DNA of 64,000 nt from contig NZ_JAKYXC010000001.1 in NCBI RefSeq assembly GCF_022538185.1, positions 1 through 64,000 on the forward strand, written 5' to 3'. Shown here piece after piece: positions 7,640-17,323 of the stretch. The notes beneath the pieces were generated by a model. It was not told the DNA's origin. It ran no database searches and saw nothing but the letters and a program-made list of their open reading frames with translations. This stretch comes from Microbacterium sp. CFH 31415. Its GTDB lineage: Bacteria; Actinomycetota; Actinomycetes; Actinomycetales; Microbacteriaceae. Made by a program: the position numbers and the translations under genes. The stretch's first letter is position 1. Every line of letters begins with the position of its first letter.

Positions 7640-8322
7640 TGGCGACGGTCGAGACCGACCTGCGCATCGCGGTCGAGCTCCCCAGCGGCCAGGTCGAGGT
7701 GTCGGCCCTGCTCGGTCGCCCCGACGACGCGTGGGCGCTGCTCGGCATCGCGCACGGCGCCGGCGCCGGGATGCGGCATCCGTTCCTCACCGGACTTGCG
7801 CATGCGCTCCACGACAACGGCGTCGCAACCCTGCGGTTCACCTTCCCCTACCTCGAAGCAGGACGACGGATGCCGGGCCCGGCCGCCCACGCCGTCACGA
7901 CGTGGGCCGCGGTCGAGGCGGCGGCGACGGAGCACGCCCCGGACCTGCCGCTCTGGGCGGCGGGCAAGTCGTACGGCGGACGCATGGCCTCGATGGCGGC
8001 GGCGGAGGGGCGCATCGCCCCGCGCGGCCTCATCTACCTGGGCTACCCGCTGCACCCGCCCGGCGACCCCGGCAAGGCGCGCACCGCGCACCTTCCCGAC
8101 GTCACGCCGCCGCAGCTCTTCCTCGAAGGCACGAACGACCCGTTCATCCAGCCCGTCGAGCAGCTCGAACAGGCGGTCGCGTCGTGCCAGGATGCCGAGA
8201 TCCTCTGGATCGACGGGGGCGGGCACTCGTTCGAGATCAAGGGCCGCAAGCGCCCGGCCGACGAGGTCGGCGCCGAACTGGCCCCGGCCGTCGCTCACTG
8301 GATGCGTCGTCGGTCGGAGTAG
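7639..8322 (+). CDS. Alpha/beta hydrolase (KANL3/TEX30-like dienelactone-type fold)
   Basis: 227 aa, compact alpha/beta hydrolase. Nucleophile elbow GKSYGG with S111, an acid in GTNDPF (about residue 170) and histidine in GGGHSF (about 197) form a complete triad. The opening oxyanion region AHGAGAGMRHPFL and TLRFTFPYLEAGRR are typical of the TEX30/KANL3-like group. Substrate is unknown. The ATG shares a base with the upstream stop, so it is co-translated with the stress-type membrane protein. It converges on the gamma-glutamyltransferase gene, ending three bases from that stop. Confidence 0.8.
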   Translation: MATVETDLRIAVELPSGQVEVSALLGRPDDAWALLGIAHGAGAGMRHPFLTGLAHALHDNGVATLRFTFPYLEAGRRMPGPAAHAVTTWAAVEAAATEHAPDLPLWAAGKSYGGRMASMAAAEGRIAPRGLIYLGYPLHPPGDPGKARTAHLPDVTPPQLFLEGTNDPFIQPVEQLEQAVASCQDAEILWIDGGGHSFEIKGRKRPADEVGAELAPAVAHWMRRRSE

Positions 8323-8324
8323 CG

Positions 8325-10124
8325 TCAGCGCCCGGCCGCGTATCCCTGCATGCCGCGCGGGTTCGCCGCCGCCCACAGGACGCCGGTCGCGGCATCCCTC
8401 CCCACCGCAGAGACACGGCCCAGCGACCAGTCGCCTGCGCGGGTCACGGCATGCCCCCGGCGCTCGAGGCCCGCGATGACCGACTCGCCCAGACGGTCTT
8501 CGACGACGGCGCCCGCGGGCGTCCAGGTGCGCGGCCAGAACGACTCCGGCATCGCCGTCGTGTGCAGCGACGGTGCGTCGATCGCCTCCTGCGGCGAGTA
8601 GCCGCCGACGATCATGCGCAGCAGAGCCAGCAGCTGCCACTGGTCCTGCTGATCGCCGCCGGGTGAGCCGATCGCGAACTCGGGTGCGCCGTCGCGCAGC
8701 ACGAGTGTCGGCGTGAGTGTCGTGCGAGGACGGCGTCCGGGGACGAGGGAGGACGGATGCCCCGGCTCGAGCCAGGTCATCTGAAGGCGGGTGCCGAGGC
8801 AGAACCCCAGGCCGGGAATGGCCGGAGACGACTGCAGCCAGCCGCCCGACGGCGTCGCCGACACGATGTTGCCCCAGCGGTCGATGACGTCGAGGTGGCA
8901 CGTATCGCCGCGGGTCTCGCCCGTCTTCGCGACGGTGGGCTCACCGGTCCCGACGCCCGTCGCGTCGTACGACGTGCGCAGCGGCGGGCGGAAGCCGGAG
9001 CGCCCGCCGAGCGCGCCGGGCCGGAACTCCGTCGAGGCCGACGAGACGATCAGCGAGCGCCGCTCGTCCAGGTAGTCGGGGGAGAGGAGGGCGTCGAGCT
9101 CGACGTCGGCGTCGCCGAACCACGCGTCGCGGTCGGCGAGCGCGAGCTTCTGCGCTTCCAGGATCGTGTGGGCGCCGGGTTCCTGCGACGGGTCGAGCAA
9201 GTCGTCGTCGAGTGGTTCGAGCAGCGCGAGGGTCTGCAGGAGCGCGGGGCCCTGCGTCCAGACGCCGGCTTTCACGATCGTGTGCCCGCGGAAGTCCCGG
9301 GTGACCGCGGGCTCGTACCCGGCGTCGAACGCCGCGAAGTCGTCGGCCGTGATGACGCCGGCGTGGACTCCGCCCGCCGAGTGACGGTGCGGATCGGCGG
9401 CGAACGCCGCGGCCTCCTGCGCGACCTGCCCGGTCTTCCACTCGTGGCGGGCGGCATCGATGCGCGCAGCGCGGCCGACCGGCCCGTCATCGCGCACCGT
9501 GCAGGAGGCATGCACGAGCCCGTCGAGCACGTCGCCGTACGCCGGATTCCGCACGACGTCGCCGGGCGCCGGCGGCGCACCGCCGGGCATCCACAGGTCG
9601 CGCGAGGTCGTCCAGTCCTCGACGAAGAGCTCCGCGACGCGGGCGATGGTCGCAGCGGCCTGCCGCACGATCGGATGACCGTCGCGCGCGTAGCCGATCG
9701 CGTACGACAGCACGTCGCCGAGCTCCCACGTGCCGTGGTCGCGCAGGAGCAGCAGCCACGCGTCCACCGCGCCCGGCACTGCCGCGGCCAGGGCGCCGGA
9801 GCCGGGGACGAGATCGAGTCCCTCGGCGCGGTAGTGCTCGATCGTGGCGCCGGCGGGCGCCGGTCCCTGGCCCATCAGGACCGTCGGGGACACGGCATCC
9901 GCCGTCTGGAAGATCCCGACGAGGTCGCCGCCGGGTCCGTTCAGATGCGGCTCGACGACGTGAAGCACGAACGCGGCCGCGACCGCCGCGTCGAACGCAT
10001 TGCCGCCGCGCTCGAGCACCGACTGCGCGGTCGCGGTCGCGAGCCAGTGCGTCGAGGCGGACATGCCGAACGTGCCCGACAGGGTCGGGCGCGTGGTGAA
10101 CGCGGGCGGCGGGGTGTAGGCCAC
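8325..10124 (-). CDS. Gamma-glutamyltransferase family Ntn hydrolase
   Basis: 599 aa with the features of gamma-glutamyltransferase/cephalosporin acylase proteins: N-terminal ATAQSVLERGGNAFDAAVAA and NGPGGDLVGI, and the putative self-cleavage/nucleophile site GDTCHLDVIDRWGN with T408. Family members usually read TTHxxV(V/I)D; here the second Thr is Cys. The later GDQQDQWQLLALLRMI segment corresponds to the usual GGxxI region. No signal peptide, so it is probably cytosolic, unlike periplasmic GGTs. GTG 10124 starts two bases after the stop of the upstream aminopeptidase gene, so both are probably one transcript handling peptides. Substrate unproven. Confidence 0.85.
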   Translation of the reverse strand: MAYTPPPAFTTRPTLSGTFGMSASTHWLATATAQSVLERGGNAFDAAVAAAFVLHVVEPHLNGPGGDLVGIFQTADAVSPTVLMGQGPAPAGATIEHYRAEGLDLVPGSGALAAAVPGAVDAWLLLLRDHGTWELGDVLSYAIGYARDGHPIVRQAAATIARVAELFVEDWTTSRDLWMPGGAPPAPGDVVRNPAYGDVLDGLVHASCTVRDDGPVGRAARIDAARHEWKTGQVAQEAAAFAADPHRHSAGGVHAGVITADDFAAFDAGYEPAVTRDFRGHTIVKAGVWTQGPALLQTLALLEPLDDDLLDPSQEPGAHTILEAQKLALADRDAWFGDADVELDALLSPDYLDERRSLIVSSASTEFRPGALGGRSGFRPPLRTSYDATGVGTGEPTVAKTGETRGDTCHLDVIDRWGNIVSATPSGGWLQSSPAIPGLGFCLGTRLQMTWLEPGHPSSLVPGRRPRTTLTPTLVLRDGAPEFAIGSPGGDQQDQWQLLALLRMIVGGYSPQEAIDAPSLHTTAMPESFWPRTWTPAGAVVEDRLGESVIAGLERRGHAVTRAGDWSLGRVSAVGRDAATGVLWAAANPRGMQGYAAGR

Positions 10125-10126
10125 GC

Positions 10127-11551
10127 TCAGGCGGAGAGTCGCGCGATCCAGGCCTCGACCTCGTCGGCGGTGCGCGGGATGTCGGCGGAGAGGTTGACCG
10201 GCCCGTCGGCGGTCATGAGGATGTCGTCCTCGATCCGCACGCCGATGCCGCGGTACTCCTCGGGCACCGTGACGTCGTCGATCTGGAAGTAGAGGCCGGG
10301 CTCGATCGTGAAGACCATGCCGGGCTCGAGGAGGCCGTCGTAGTACATGTCGCGCCGCGCCTGCGCGCAGTCGTGCACGTCGATGCCGAGGTGGTGGCTC
10401 GTGCCGTGAACCATGTAACGGCGGTGGTGGCCGCCGCTGTCGGCGTCGAGCGCCTCCTCGGCCGTCACCGGCAGCAGACCCCACTCGGCCACGCGGGTCG
10501 CGATGACCTGCATCGCCGCTTCGTGCACGGTGCGGAACTTCACGCCCGGCCTCGCCGCCGCGAACGCGGCGTCGGCGGCCTCGCGGACCGTCTCGTAGAT
10601 GCGGCGCTGGATGTCGGTGAACGTGCCGCTGACCGGGAGCGTGCGCGTGATGTCGGCGGTGTAGAGGCTGTCCACCTCGGCGCCGGCGTCGATCAGGATG
10701 AGGTCACCCGGAACGACGGCGCCGTCGTTGCGCGTCCAGTGCAGATAGCACGCGTGCGGGCCGGCCGCCGCGATGGTGTCGTACCCGACCGCGTTGCCGT
10801 CGCTGCGGGCGCGCTGGTGGAAGACGCCCTCGACGATGCGCTCGCCGCGGGGATGGGCGACGATCGCCGGGATGTTGGCGACGATGTCGTCGAATCCGCG
10901 GGCGGTGACCTCGACGGCGAGCTTCATCTGCGCCACCTCGTACTCGTCCTTGACCAGGCGCAGCTCCGACACGAAGCGGGTGAGGTCCTCGTCCTCGTCG
11001 AGCTGGAGCTCGCCGTCGCGAGACGCGAACTCGTCGATGTGGGCGGTCGCGACGCCCAGGTCGGCGGCGACACCCGCCAGGGGGGGACGCGGGCCGATCC
11101 AGAACTCGCCGATCGAGGCATCCGAGTAGAACTCCGCCGTCGTGCGGTCGGCGCGCTCACGGAAGTACAGGGTCACGTCGTGACCGCCGCTCTCGCGCGG
11201 CTCGAACACGAGCACTGAGCCGGGCTCGGCGTCGGCAGCCCAGCCGGTGAGATGCGAGAACGCAGAGTGCGCACGGAACGGATAGTCGGTGTCGTTGCTG
11301 CGCTGCTTGAGCTCGCCCGCCGGGATGATGAGGCGCTTGCCCGGGAACGCCGCCGACACCGCGTCGCGCCGGGCGGCCGTGTACGCCGTCTGCTCGCGGG
11401 CCGGCGGCATCGAGTCGGGCCGCTCCGCCCATCCCTCGGAGATGGTGTCGAGGAAGCCCTGGCCGTAGGGCTGACGCCGGTTCGTGTTCGTCGAGGCGGG
11501 GGTCTCGGCGTCCGTCTGCGCGATCGTGTCGCTGTCGCCTGTGGTGGTCAT
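10127..11551 (-). CDS. pepP: Xaa-Pro aminopeptidase (M24B)
   Basis: 474 aa. The aminopeptidase P N-terminal domain (about 50-190) is followed by a pita-bread M24 catalytic domain. Di-metal ligands are visible: Asp in LIDAGAEVDS and YTADITRT, His in HHLGIDVHD, Glu in FTIEPGLYF and VRIEDDIL. The enzyme removes N-terminal residues before proline and is cytosolic. The first about 40 residues are Thr/Asn/Gln-rich and look disordered. A CAGACT hexamer six bases before the ATG is a weak variant of the window's leaderless promoter. Downstream and coupled is the gamma-glutamyltransferase family gene. Confidence 0.9.
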   Translation of the reverse strand: MTTTGDSDTIAQTDAETPASTNTNRRQPYGQGFLDTISEGWAERPDSMPPAREQTAYTAARRDAVSAAFPGKRLIIPAGELKQRSNDTDYPFRAHSAFSHLTGWAADAEPGSVLVFEPRESGGHDVTLYFRERADRTTAEFYSDASIGEFWIGPRPPLAGVAADLGVATAHIDEFASRDGELQLDEDEDLTRFVSELRLVKDEYEVAQMKLAVEVTARGFDDIVANIPAIVAHPRGERIVEGVFHQRARSDGNAVGYDTIAAAGPHACYLHWTRNDGAVVPGDLILIDAGAEVDSLYTADITRTLPVSGTFTDIQRRIYETVREAADAAFAAARPGVKFRTVHEAAMQVIATRVAEWGLLPVTAEEALDADSGGHHRRYMVHGTSHHLGIDVHDCAQARRDMYYDGLLEPGMVFTIEPGLYFQIDDVTVPEEYRGIGVRIEDDILMTADGPVNLSADIPRTADEVEAWIARLSA

Positions 11552-11590
11552 GGCTCCAGTCTGTCACGCGACCGCCGCGCGACGGAGGGC

Positions 11591-12655
11591 TCAGTCCACA
11601 GGCTCCAGCTGCACGATGAGGGGGCGGTGGTCCGATCCGGAGCCGTCCATCGAGCGCAGCACGAGCGAGCCGGTGGCCTCCCAGTGAGCAGAGGTCATGA
11701 CGTGGTCGATGGGCGTGCCGAGCACCGACGGCATCTCCGCCGACCATGTCCCGATGGCGCCGTTCCCCGTCGCGATCGCGGCGTCGTCGCACAGGCCCAG
11801 CGTGCGGTCGTCCACTCCGAGGGCCGACATATGGTCTACGGTCGCGTTGAAGTCGCCGGCCATGATGACGTTGGCCTCGGCGCACTGGTCGGCGAGCCAC
11901 TGCAGGTCGTCGCGCCAGTCCTGCATGTAGCTGGGGCGCGGCGCGACGGCGTGCGCAGCGACGACGATAGGCCCTTTGCCGTCCGTGGGCATCGCCACGG
12001 CGCTCGGCACCGTCGACGTGTTGCTCGTGCCGTCGATCGACGACTCGATGACGGCGTAGTCGCCGAGCTCGGGGGAGATGAGCAGCGTCGTGGAGCCGGC
12101 ATCCCACTCGGTCGAGGGGTCTTCGGCGTGGTGCGCCCACATCCGGTGCCCGAGCTCGCGCATCGCGATGGCGACCTGCTCGCCCGTCTCGATGGTCGTC
12201 TCGGGGAGCGCGACGATGTCGGCGTCCATCGCGACGGCGATCTTCGCGATCGTATCGGGCGGGGTCGCTGGTCCGGCCGTGTTCCACGTCATCACGCGGA
12301 TCGCCGTGTCGGTCTTGGCAGGCAGGGCCTCGGTGCCCATGCCGCCCCTGCCCATCAGGATGACCCCGTTCGCGACGGCCGCCACACCGACGACGACCGC
12401 GATCGACAGTGAGAACGCACGGATCGGCCGCACGATGGCGATCAGCAGGGCGAGGACGGCGATCAGCGCGAACGCGAGCGCGAGGAGCCCGCGGAACGAC
12501 ACGATCTGGGCCACCGGGTAGAAGCGCTCCACGCGGAAGAACCCGGGCCACGTCAGCACGGCCGCCGTGATCGCGCAGAGCACGGTCACGAGGATCCCGA
12601 ACAGGCGAAGCACGTCGGCGACTCTATGCGAGCAGGCTGGGAGATCGGTCAGCAC
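11591..12655 (-). CDS. Membrane-anchored endonuclease/exonuclease/phosphatase-family protein
   Basis: 354 aa. Three membrane helices in the first about 100 residues (FGILVTVLCAITAAVLTW, GLLALAFALIAVLALLIAIV, LSIAVVVGVAAVANGVIL) are followed by an extracytoplasmic EEP domain. Catalytic residues visible: N in MTWNTAG, E in ALPETTIE, H in VVAAHAVAPRP, GDFNATVDH, and the closing GSDHRPLIVQL. The family cleaves phosphodiester bonds in nucleic acids, lipids or sugars; with the domain outside the membrane an envelope lipid or nucleotide is plausible. GTG 12655 is used; an in-frame GTG at 12613 is an alternative. Confidence 0.82.
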   Translation of the reverse strand: MLTDLPACSHRVADVLRLFGILVTVLCAITAAVLTWPGFFRVERFYPVAQIVSFRGLLALAFALIAVLALLIAIVRPIRAFSLSIAVVVGVAAVANGVILMGRGGMGTEALPAKTDTAIRVMTWNTAGPATPPDTIAKIAVAMDADIVALPETTIETGEQVAIAMRELGHRMWAHHAEDPSTEWDAGSTTLLISPELGDYAVIESSIDGTSNTSTVPSAVAMPTDGKGPIVVAAHAVAPRPSYMQDWRDDLQWLADQCAEANVIMAGDFNATVDHMSALGVDDRTLGLCDDAAIATGNGAIGTWSAEMPSVLGTPIDHVMTSAHWEATGSLVLRSMDGSGSDHRPLIVQLEPVD

Positions 12656-12675
12656 CGGCCCGCATGTCGGCGCGC

Positions 12676-12681
12676 TACGCT
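12676..12681 (+). promoter_or_regulatory. -10 hexamer TACGCT of the PHP gene (leaderless)
   Basis: TACGCT ends 6 bases before the ATG at 12688 and favours it over an in-frame ATG at 12664. Confidence 0.55.
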
Positions 12682-12687
12682 CGGAGG

Positions 12688-13551
12688 ATGCCGGGACGGT
12701 CGCGCTTCGAGGGCCCGAGCGATCTGCACCTGCACTCGGCCCTCTCCGACGGCACCGAATCGCCCGCGCAGGTCATGGCGGCCGCGCACCGGCACGGGCT
12801 GCGCACCGCCGCGCTCACCGACCACGACACCACGTCGGGATGGGCGGAGGCGGCCGAGGCCGCGGCATCCCTCGGTATGACCTTCCTCCCCGGGATGGAG
12901 CTCTCCGCGCGCCACGAGTGGCGCAGCGTGCACGTCCTCGCGTACCTCGTCGATCCGGACGACGAGGCGCTGCGCGCGATGACCGACAAGATCCGCTCCT
13001 CGCGGCTCGACCGCGCGCGGGTCATGGCCGACCGGATCGCGCGCGACTATGACCTGGGGTGGGACGACATCGTCGCGCAGACGACCGACGGCGCCACCGT
13101 GGGGCGTCCGCACATCGCCGATGCGCTCGTCGCGCGAGGCCTGGTTCGCGACCGCGCCGAGGCGTTCTCAAGCATCCTGAGTCCCGGCGGCGACTACTAC
13201 GTCGCCCTGTACGCGCCGGATCCGGTCACGGCAGTCGGGCTCGTCGTCGGCGCCGGGGGAGTCCCGATCATCGCGCACCCCGCGGGTCGCGCCGGCCTGC
13301 TGCCCGCGCATCTGACCGATCGCATGCTCGGCGCCGGTCTCGCGGGATTCGAGCTGGGGCATCGTGAGAACCGCGCGTCCGGCATCCGTTCGCTGCGCAC
13401 GCTGTGCGAGGAGCGCGATCTGATCATCACCGGATCGAGCGACTACCACGGCCTCGGCAAGCCGAACCAGCCCGGGGAATACACAACCGACGACGCCATG
13501 GTCGCGCGGATCATCGAGGCAGGAACAGGAAGCGCCCCCGTCTACCCGTGA
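12688..13551 (+). CDS. PHP-domain phosphoesterase (3',5'-nucleoside bisphosphate phosphatase-like)
   Basis: 287 aa. Metal-binding PHP motifs are complete: DLHLHSALSDG near residue 13, ALTDHDT near 45, GMELSA near 70, PHIADAL, IIAHPAGR, and the late SSDYHG. The stand-alone group that includes the nucleoside 3',5'-bisphosphatase/5'-3' exoribonuclease family (RnaAM/TrpH) has this length and the inserted helical region (about 85-165). Likely a cytosolic phosphatase on pAp or short RNA ends. The stop codon lies inside the loop of a hairpin. Confidence 0.85.
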   Translation: MPGRSRFEGPSDLHLHSALSDGTESPAQVMAAAHRHGLRTAALTDHDTTSGWAEAAEAAASLGMTFLPGMELSARHEWRSVHVLAYLVDPDDEALRAMTDKIRSSRLDRARVMADRIARDYDLGWDDIVAQTTDGATVGRPHIADALVARGLVRDRAEAFSSILSPGGDYYVALYAPDPVTAVGLVVGAGGVPIIAHPAGRAGLLPAHLTDRMLGAGLAGFELGHRENRASGIRSLRTLCEERDLIITGSSDYHGLGKPNQPGEYTTDDAMVARIIEAGTGSAPVYP

Positions 13552-13567
13552 GGGGGACGAGGGCGCT
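13531..13567 (+). terminator. Hairpin overlapping the PHP stop codon, between convergent genes
   Basis: 12-base arms AGCGCCCCCGTC / GACGAGGGCGCT pair with one mismatch around a 13-base loop that contains the TGA at 13549. No U-tract. Its place between convergent genes suggests a bidirectional terminator. Confidence 0.55.
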
Positions 13568-13589
13568 CACCGTGTGGAGAGCGGATGCC

Positions 13590-14018
13590 TCAGCCGAGCG
13601 CCTTCGCCTTGAGGGCGTCGAACTCGGCCTGGGTGATCGTGCCCGCGTCGAGGAGCGCCTTGGCCTTGGCGATCTCGTCGGTCGCGCTCGTGCCGCCGGC
13701 CACGGACTTGATGTAGGAGTCCTGAGCCGCCTGAAGCTGCTTCGCCTCGGCCGCTCCGCGACGGGCCATGCCGTTGCCGCGGGCGATCAGGTACACGAGC
13801 AGCGTGAGGAACGGGACGAAGATCAGGAAGATGATCCACAGGGCCTTCCACCACCCGCTGAGCTCGTGATCGCGGAAGAGGTCGCCGATCACGGCGAACA
13901 GCGCGAAGAGGTAGGCGACGAACACGAAGACCCAGAGGAACCACCAGATGAGGTCGCCGAGGGAACCCCAGAACCCCTGATACTCGTAGCCGGTCGTGAC
14001 CGCGTCGATGAATCGCAC
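13590..14018 (-). CDS. PLDc_N plus SHOCT domain membrane protein
   Basis: 142 aa. Two membrane helices (about 22-45 and 60-82), the second within WWKALWIIFLIFVPFLTLLVYLIARG, which matches the phospholipase-D-nuclease N-terminal module, followed by a C-terminal SHOCT helix pair (EIAKAKALLDAGTITQAEFDALKAKAL). SHOCT modules occur at the ends of many bacterial membrane proteins and probably oligomerise; no enzymatic part is present. GTG start preceded by AAAGG. A TATCGT in the upstream gap may be its -10. Function unknown. Confidence 0.8.
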   Translation of the reverse strand: MRFIDAVTTGYEYQGFWGSLGDLIWWFLWVFVFVAYLFALFAVIGDLFRDHELSGWWKALWIIFLIFVPFLTLLVYLIARGNGMARRGAAEAKQLQAAQDSYIKSVAGGTSATDEIAKAKALLDAGTITQAEFDALKAKALG

Positions 14019-14205
14019 GATGAGTGCCTTTCTGAATGCGAGGTGCGGCGCGAAGTGCGCCGCTTGCGCTCACGATAGCGCCCGGCCGCGTCGGAATCAC
14101 GCGATTGGACGCGGATGTCGCCGTGCGTCGGTCGCCACGTGGGCGGTCGCGTGGGCCCACCCCGATCAGCGCGCGCCGCGGCTGGCGCGGCGCGCGTGAC
14201 GAAGG

Positions 14206-15675
<1,470 letters not shown>

Positions 15676-15899
15676 GATATGAGCCTGTCCGGCAGTGAGA
15701 TGCTGCCTGGTCCGTGCCCTGGCGCGGTGATCATCGACGCCGCGCGGGCGGAAGTGCGGTCCACGCCCTCTCTCAGCCACAGGCGCGGGAGCCCCCGATC
15801 CGATGCCGGGGACGTCACCACGATACCGGAGGAGGGCGCCGGAGGGCATTTCGGACGGTTCGGAGGAGAGCGGATGCCGCGCCCGGCGCCGCGCGACCC

Positions 15900-15905
15900 T
15901 AGGCT
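15900..15905 (+). promoter_or_regulatory. -10 hexamer TAGGCT of the ferritin-like gene (leaderless)
   Basis: TAGGCT ends 7 bases before the GTG at 15913. Confidence 0.57.
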
Positions 15906-15912
15906 GTAGCCC

Positions 15913-16626
15913 GTGGTGAAGTGGTTCTGGCAGCGTCGGGAACCCGGGCGGAAGCTGCAGCTCCGCTCGAGGGAAGACCTCGGCGACGCGACGCGCGTCG
16001 ACTTCGAGGAGCTCGCGCCCGACATCGACACGTTCCTCGGCCAGGCCGCCTATCTGCAGCTCGGCTACTTCGAGACGCTGAGCGAGCTCATCGCGCTGAC
16101 GCCGGAGCTCTCCGACAAGGAGTCGCTCTCGCGCGCCGCCGGCGCCGCGCTGACCAAGCACGAGGAGCTCGTGGCGCTCATCCGCGAGCGCGGAGACGAC
16201 CCCACCGACCTGATGCTGCCGTTCCGCGAGCCGCTGGACGCGTTCCGGGGGGCGACGCACGGTGTGCGGGCACCCGAGACGATGCTGTCGGTGCACATCA
16301 CGGCGGGCATGCTGGACGACTTCTACCTGGCGCTGTCGGCGAGCTATGCCGACACCGGGCGACGGGTCGCCCGCATCCTGCGCGCCGACGACGACCGCGA
16401 CGCGATCGTCGACATCATCGGCCGGACGATCGAGAGCGATCCGGAGTGGAAGTCCCTGCTCGCGCTGTGGGGGCGGCGGCTCGTGGGGGACACGCTGCTC
16501 ATCGCCCGGGCCGCGCTGCGGCCCGTGACGCTGCGCGTGGCAGACGAAGCGAAGGTCGAGCCGGTGTTCACCGAGCTCATGGCAGCGCACTCGCGCCGCA
16601 TGGACGCGATGGGCCTCGCGGCCTGA
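15913..16626 (+). CDS. Ferritin-like fold protein, actinobacterial
   Basis: 237 aa, almost wholly helical, matching the actinobacterial 'ferritin-like fold-containing' family usually found beside rhlE and DUF3107. The typical carboxylates of a di-iron site are only partly evident: ELIALTPELSDKE, KHEELVAL and MLDDFYLAL supply E/H/D residues, but a clean ExxH pair is not seen, so metal binding is uncertain. No membrane segment or signal. GTG start fixed by the -10. The gene order DEAD helicase - ferritin-like - DUF3107 - AdnAB recalls the M. tuberculosis rhlE-Rv3208A-Rv3202c region (from memory). Confidence 0.75.
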   Translation: MVKWFWQRREPGRKLQLRSREDLGDATRVDFEELAPDIDTFLGQAAYLQLGYFETLSELIALTPELSDKESLSRAAGAALTKHEELVALIRERGDDPTDLMLPFREPLDAFRGATHGVRAPETMLSVHITAGMLDDFYLALSASYADTGRRVARILRADDDRDAIVDIIGRTIESDPEWKSLLALWGRRLVGDTLLIARAALRPVTLRVADEAKVEPVFTELMAAHSRRMDAMGLAA

Positions 16627-16663
16627 GGCGCTCGACGGCGCCCTCCGTGGGGTGCGCGGGGAG

Positions 16664-16954
16664 TCAGCCGATCCGGAGGCGCGCACGCTCGCTGGCGTCG
16701 TGCGCCACGCGCATGCGCGCGAGAACCACCAGCACGGGGTAGGTGACGACCACCGGCGCGACGAACATCGACAGCCACAGCCACACGCTGTCGATGCCCA
16801 CGCCCGCCCACGTGAGGATCGTCCACACCAGTCCGGCCGCGAACGCGCCGAGCGCCGGGCCGATCACGACGCCGCGCGTCGAGCGGTGGGCGACGAGGAA
16901 GTGCGCGGCGAGGCCGAGCACGGCGCCGACGATGATCGCGAGGATGATCTGCAT
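16664..16954 (-). CDS. Small four-helix membrane protein
   Basis: 96 aa. Three to four hydrophobic segments starting at residue 2 (IILAIIVGAVLGLAAHFLVA, GVVIGPALGAFAAGLVWTIL, LWLSMFVAPVVVTYPVLVVLA) and a charged tail (RMRVAHDASERARLR). The family is not recognised. The ATG at 16954 is seven bases after the DUF3107 stop, so the two are one operon. Glycine-rich pseudo-repeats recall small-membrane or transglycosylase-associated proteins, but no specific function is supported. Confidence 0.72.
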   Translation of the reverse strand: MQIILAIIVGAVLGLAAHFLVAHRSTRGVVIGPALGAFAAGLVWTILTWAGVGIDSVWLWLSMFVAPVVVTYPVLVVLARMRVAHDASERARLRIG

Positions 16955-16961
16955 CGGCGGG

Positions 16962-17186
16962 TCAGGCGACGAAGCCGACGCGGCGGGACTCCTCGGTCCC
17001 GAGCTCGATGTACGCCAGGCTCGCGGTGGGAACGATGTAGCTGTTCCCCTTGTTGTCGGCGAGCGTGAGGTGCGTGGCACCGGCGTCGAGCGCCGCAGCC
17101 ACGGACTTCTTCACGTCGGCCGCAGCCTCGTTCGTCTCGAAGTTGAGCTCGCGTCCGGTGTTCGCGATGCCGATGCGGATCTCCAC
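16962..17186 (-). CDS. DUF3107 small conserved actinobacterial protein
   Basis: 74 aa, beginning MEIRIGIANTGRELNFE and containing SVAAALDAGATHLTLADNKGN and VPTASLAYIELG. This is the DUF3107 family (Rv3208A/TB9.4 of M. tuberculosis, from memory), of unknown function. Predicted beta-alpha-beta with no membrane segment. The GTG start is preceded by GAGAGAGG. A TAGAGT about 45 bases upstream on the minus strand may be the -10. It leads a two-gene unit with the small membrane protein. Confidence 0.9.
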   Translation of the reverse strand: MEIRIGIANTGRELNFETNEAAADVKKSVAAALDAGATHLTLADNKGNSYIVPTASLAYIELGTEESRRVGFVA

Positions 17187-17310
17187 GTGACTGCCTCTCT
17201 CCCACTGCGCGGCCGAGTTCCCCGGCGCATGGCAACTCTACGACACGGCCGCACGCGCCCAGGTCGTCCGTCGCTCGCTGTCGGCGAACGGCGGTGTCGT
17301 GAGTCCGCGC

Positions 17311-17316
17311 TACGGT
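17311..17316 (+). promoter_or_regulatory. -10 hexamer TACGGT of adnA (leaderless)
   Basis: TACGGT ends 7 bases before the ATG at 17324. Confidence 0.55.
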
Positions 17317-17323
17317 CGAGGGC

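Noticed and set aside
8757..10292. Plus-strand frame of 511 codons opposite the gamma-glutamyltransferase
   Set aside because: Low-complexity translation with no motif; the minus-strand gene has the family's catalytic region.
14019..14205. Small plus-strand gene in the gap between SHOCT and DEAD-box genes
   Set aside because: Frames there run into the helicase gene antisense and are Arg/Pro-rich; no ribosome site or -10 supports them. The gap seems to hold only the SHOCT promoter.
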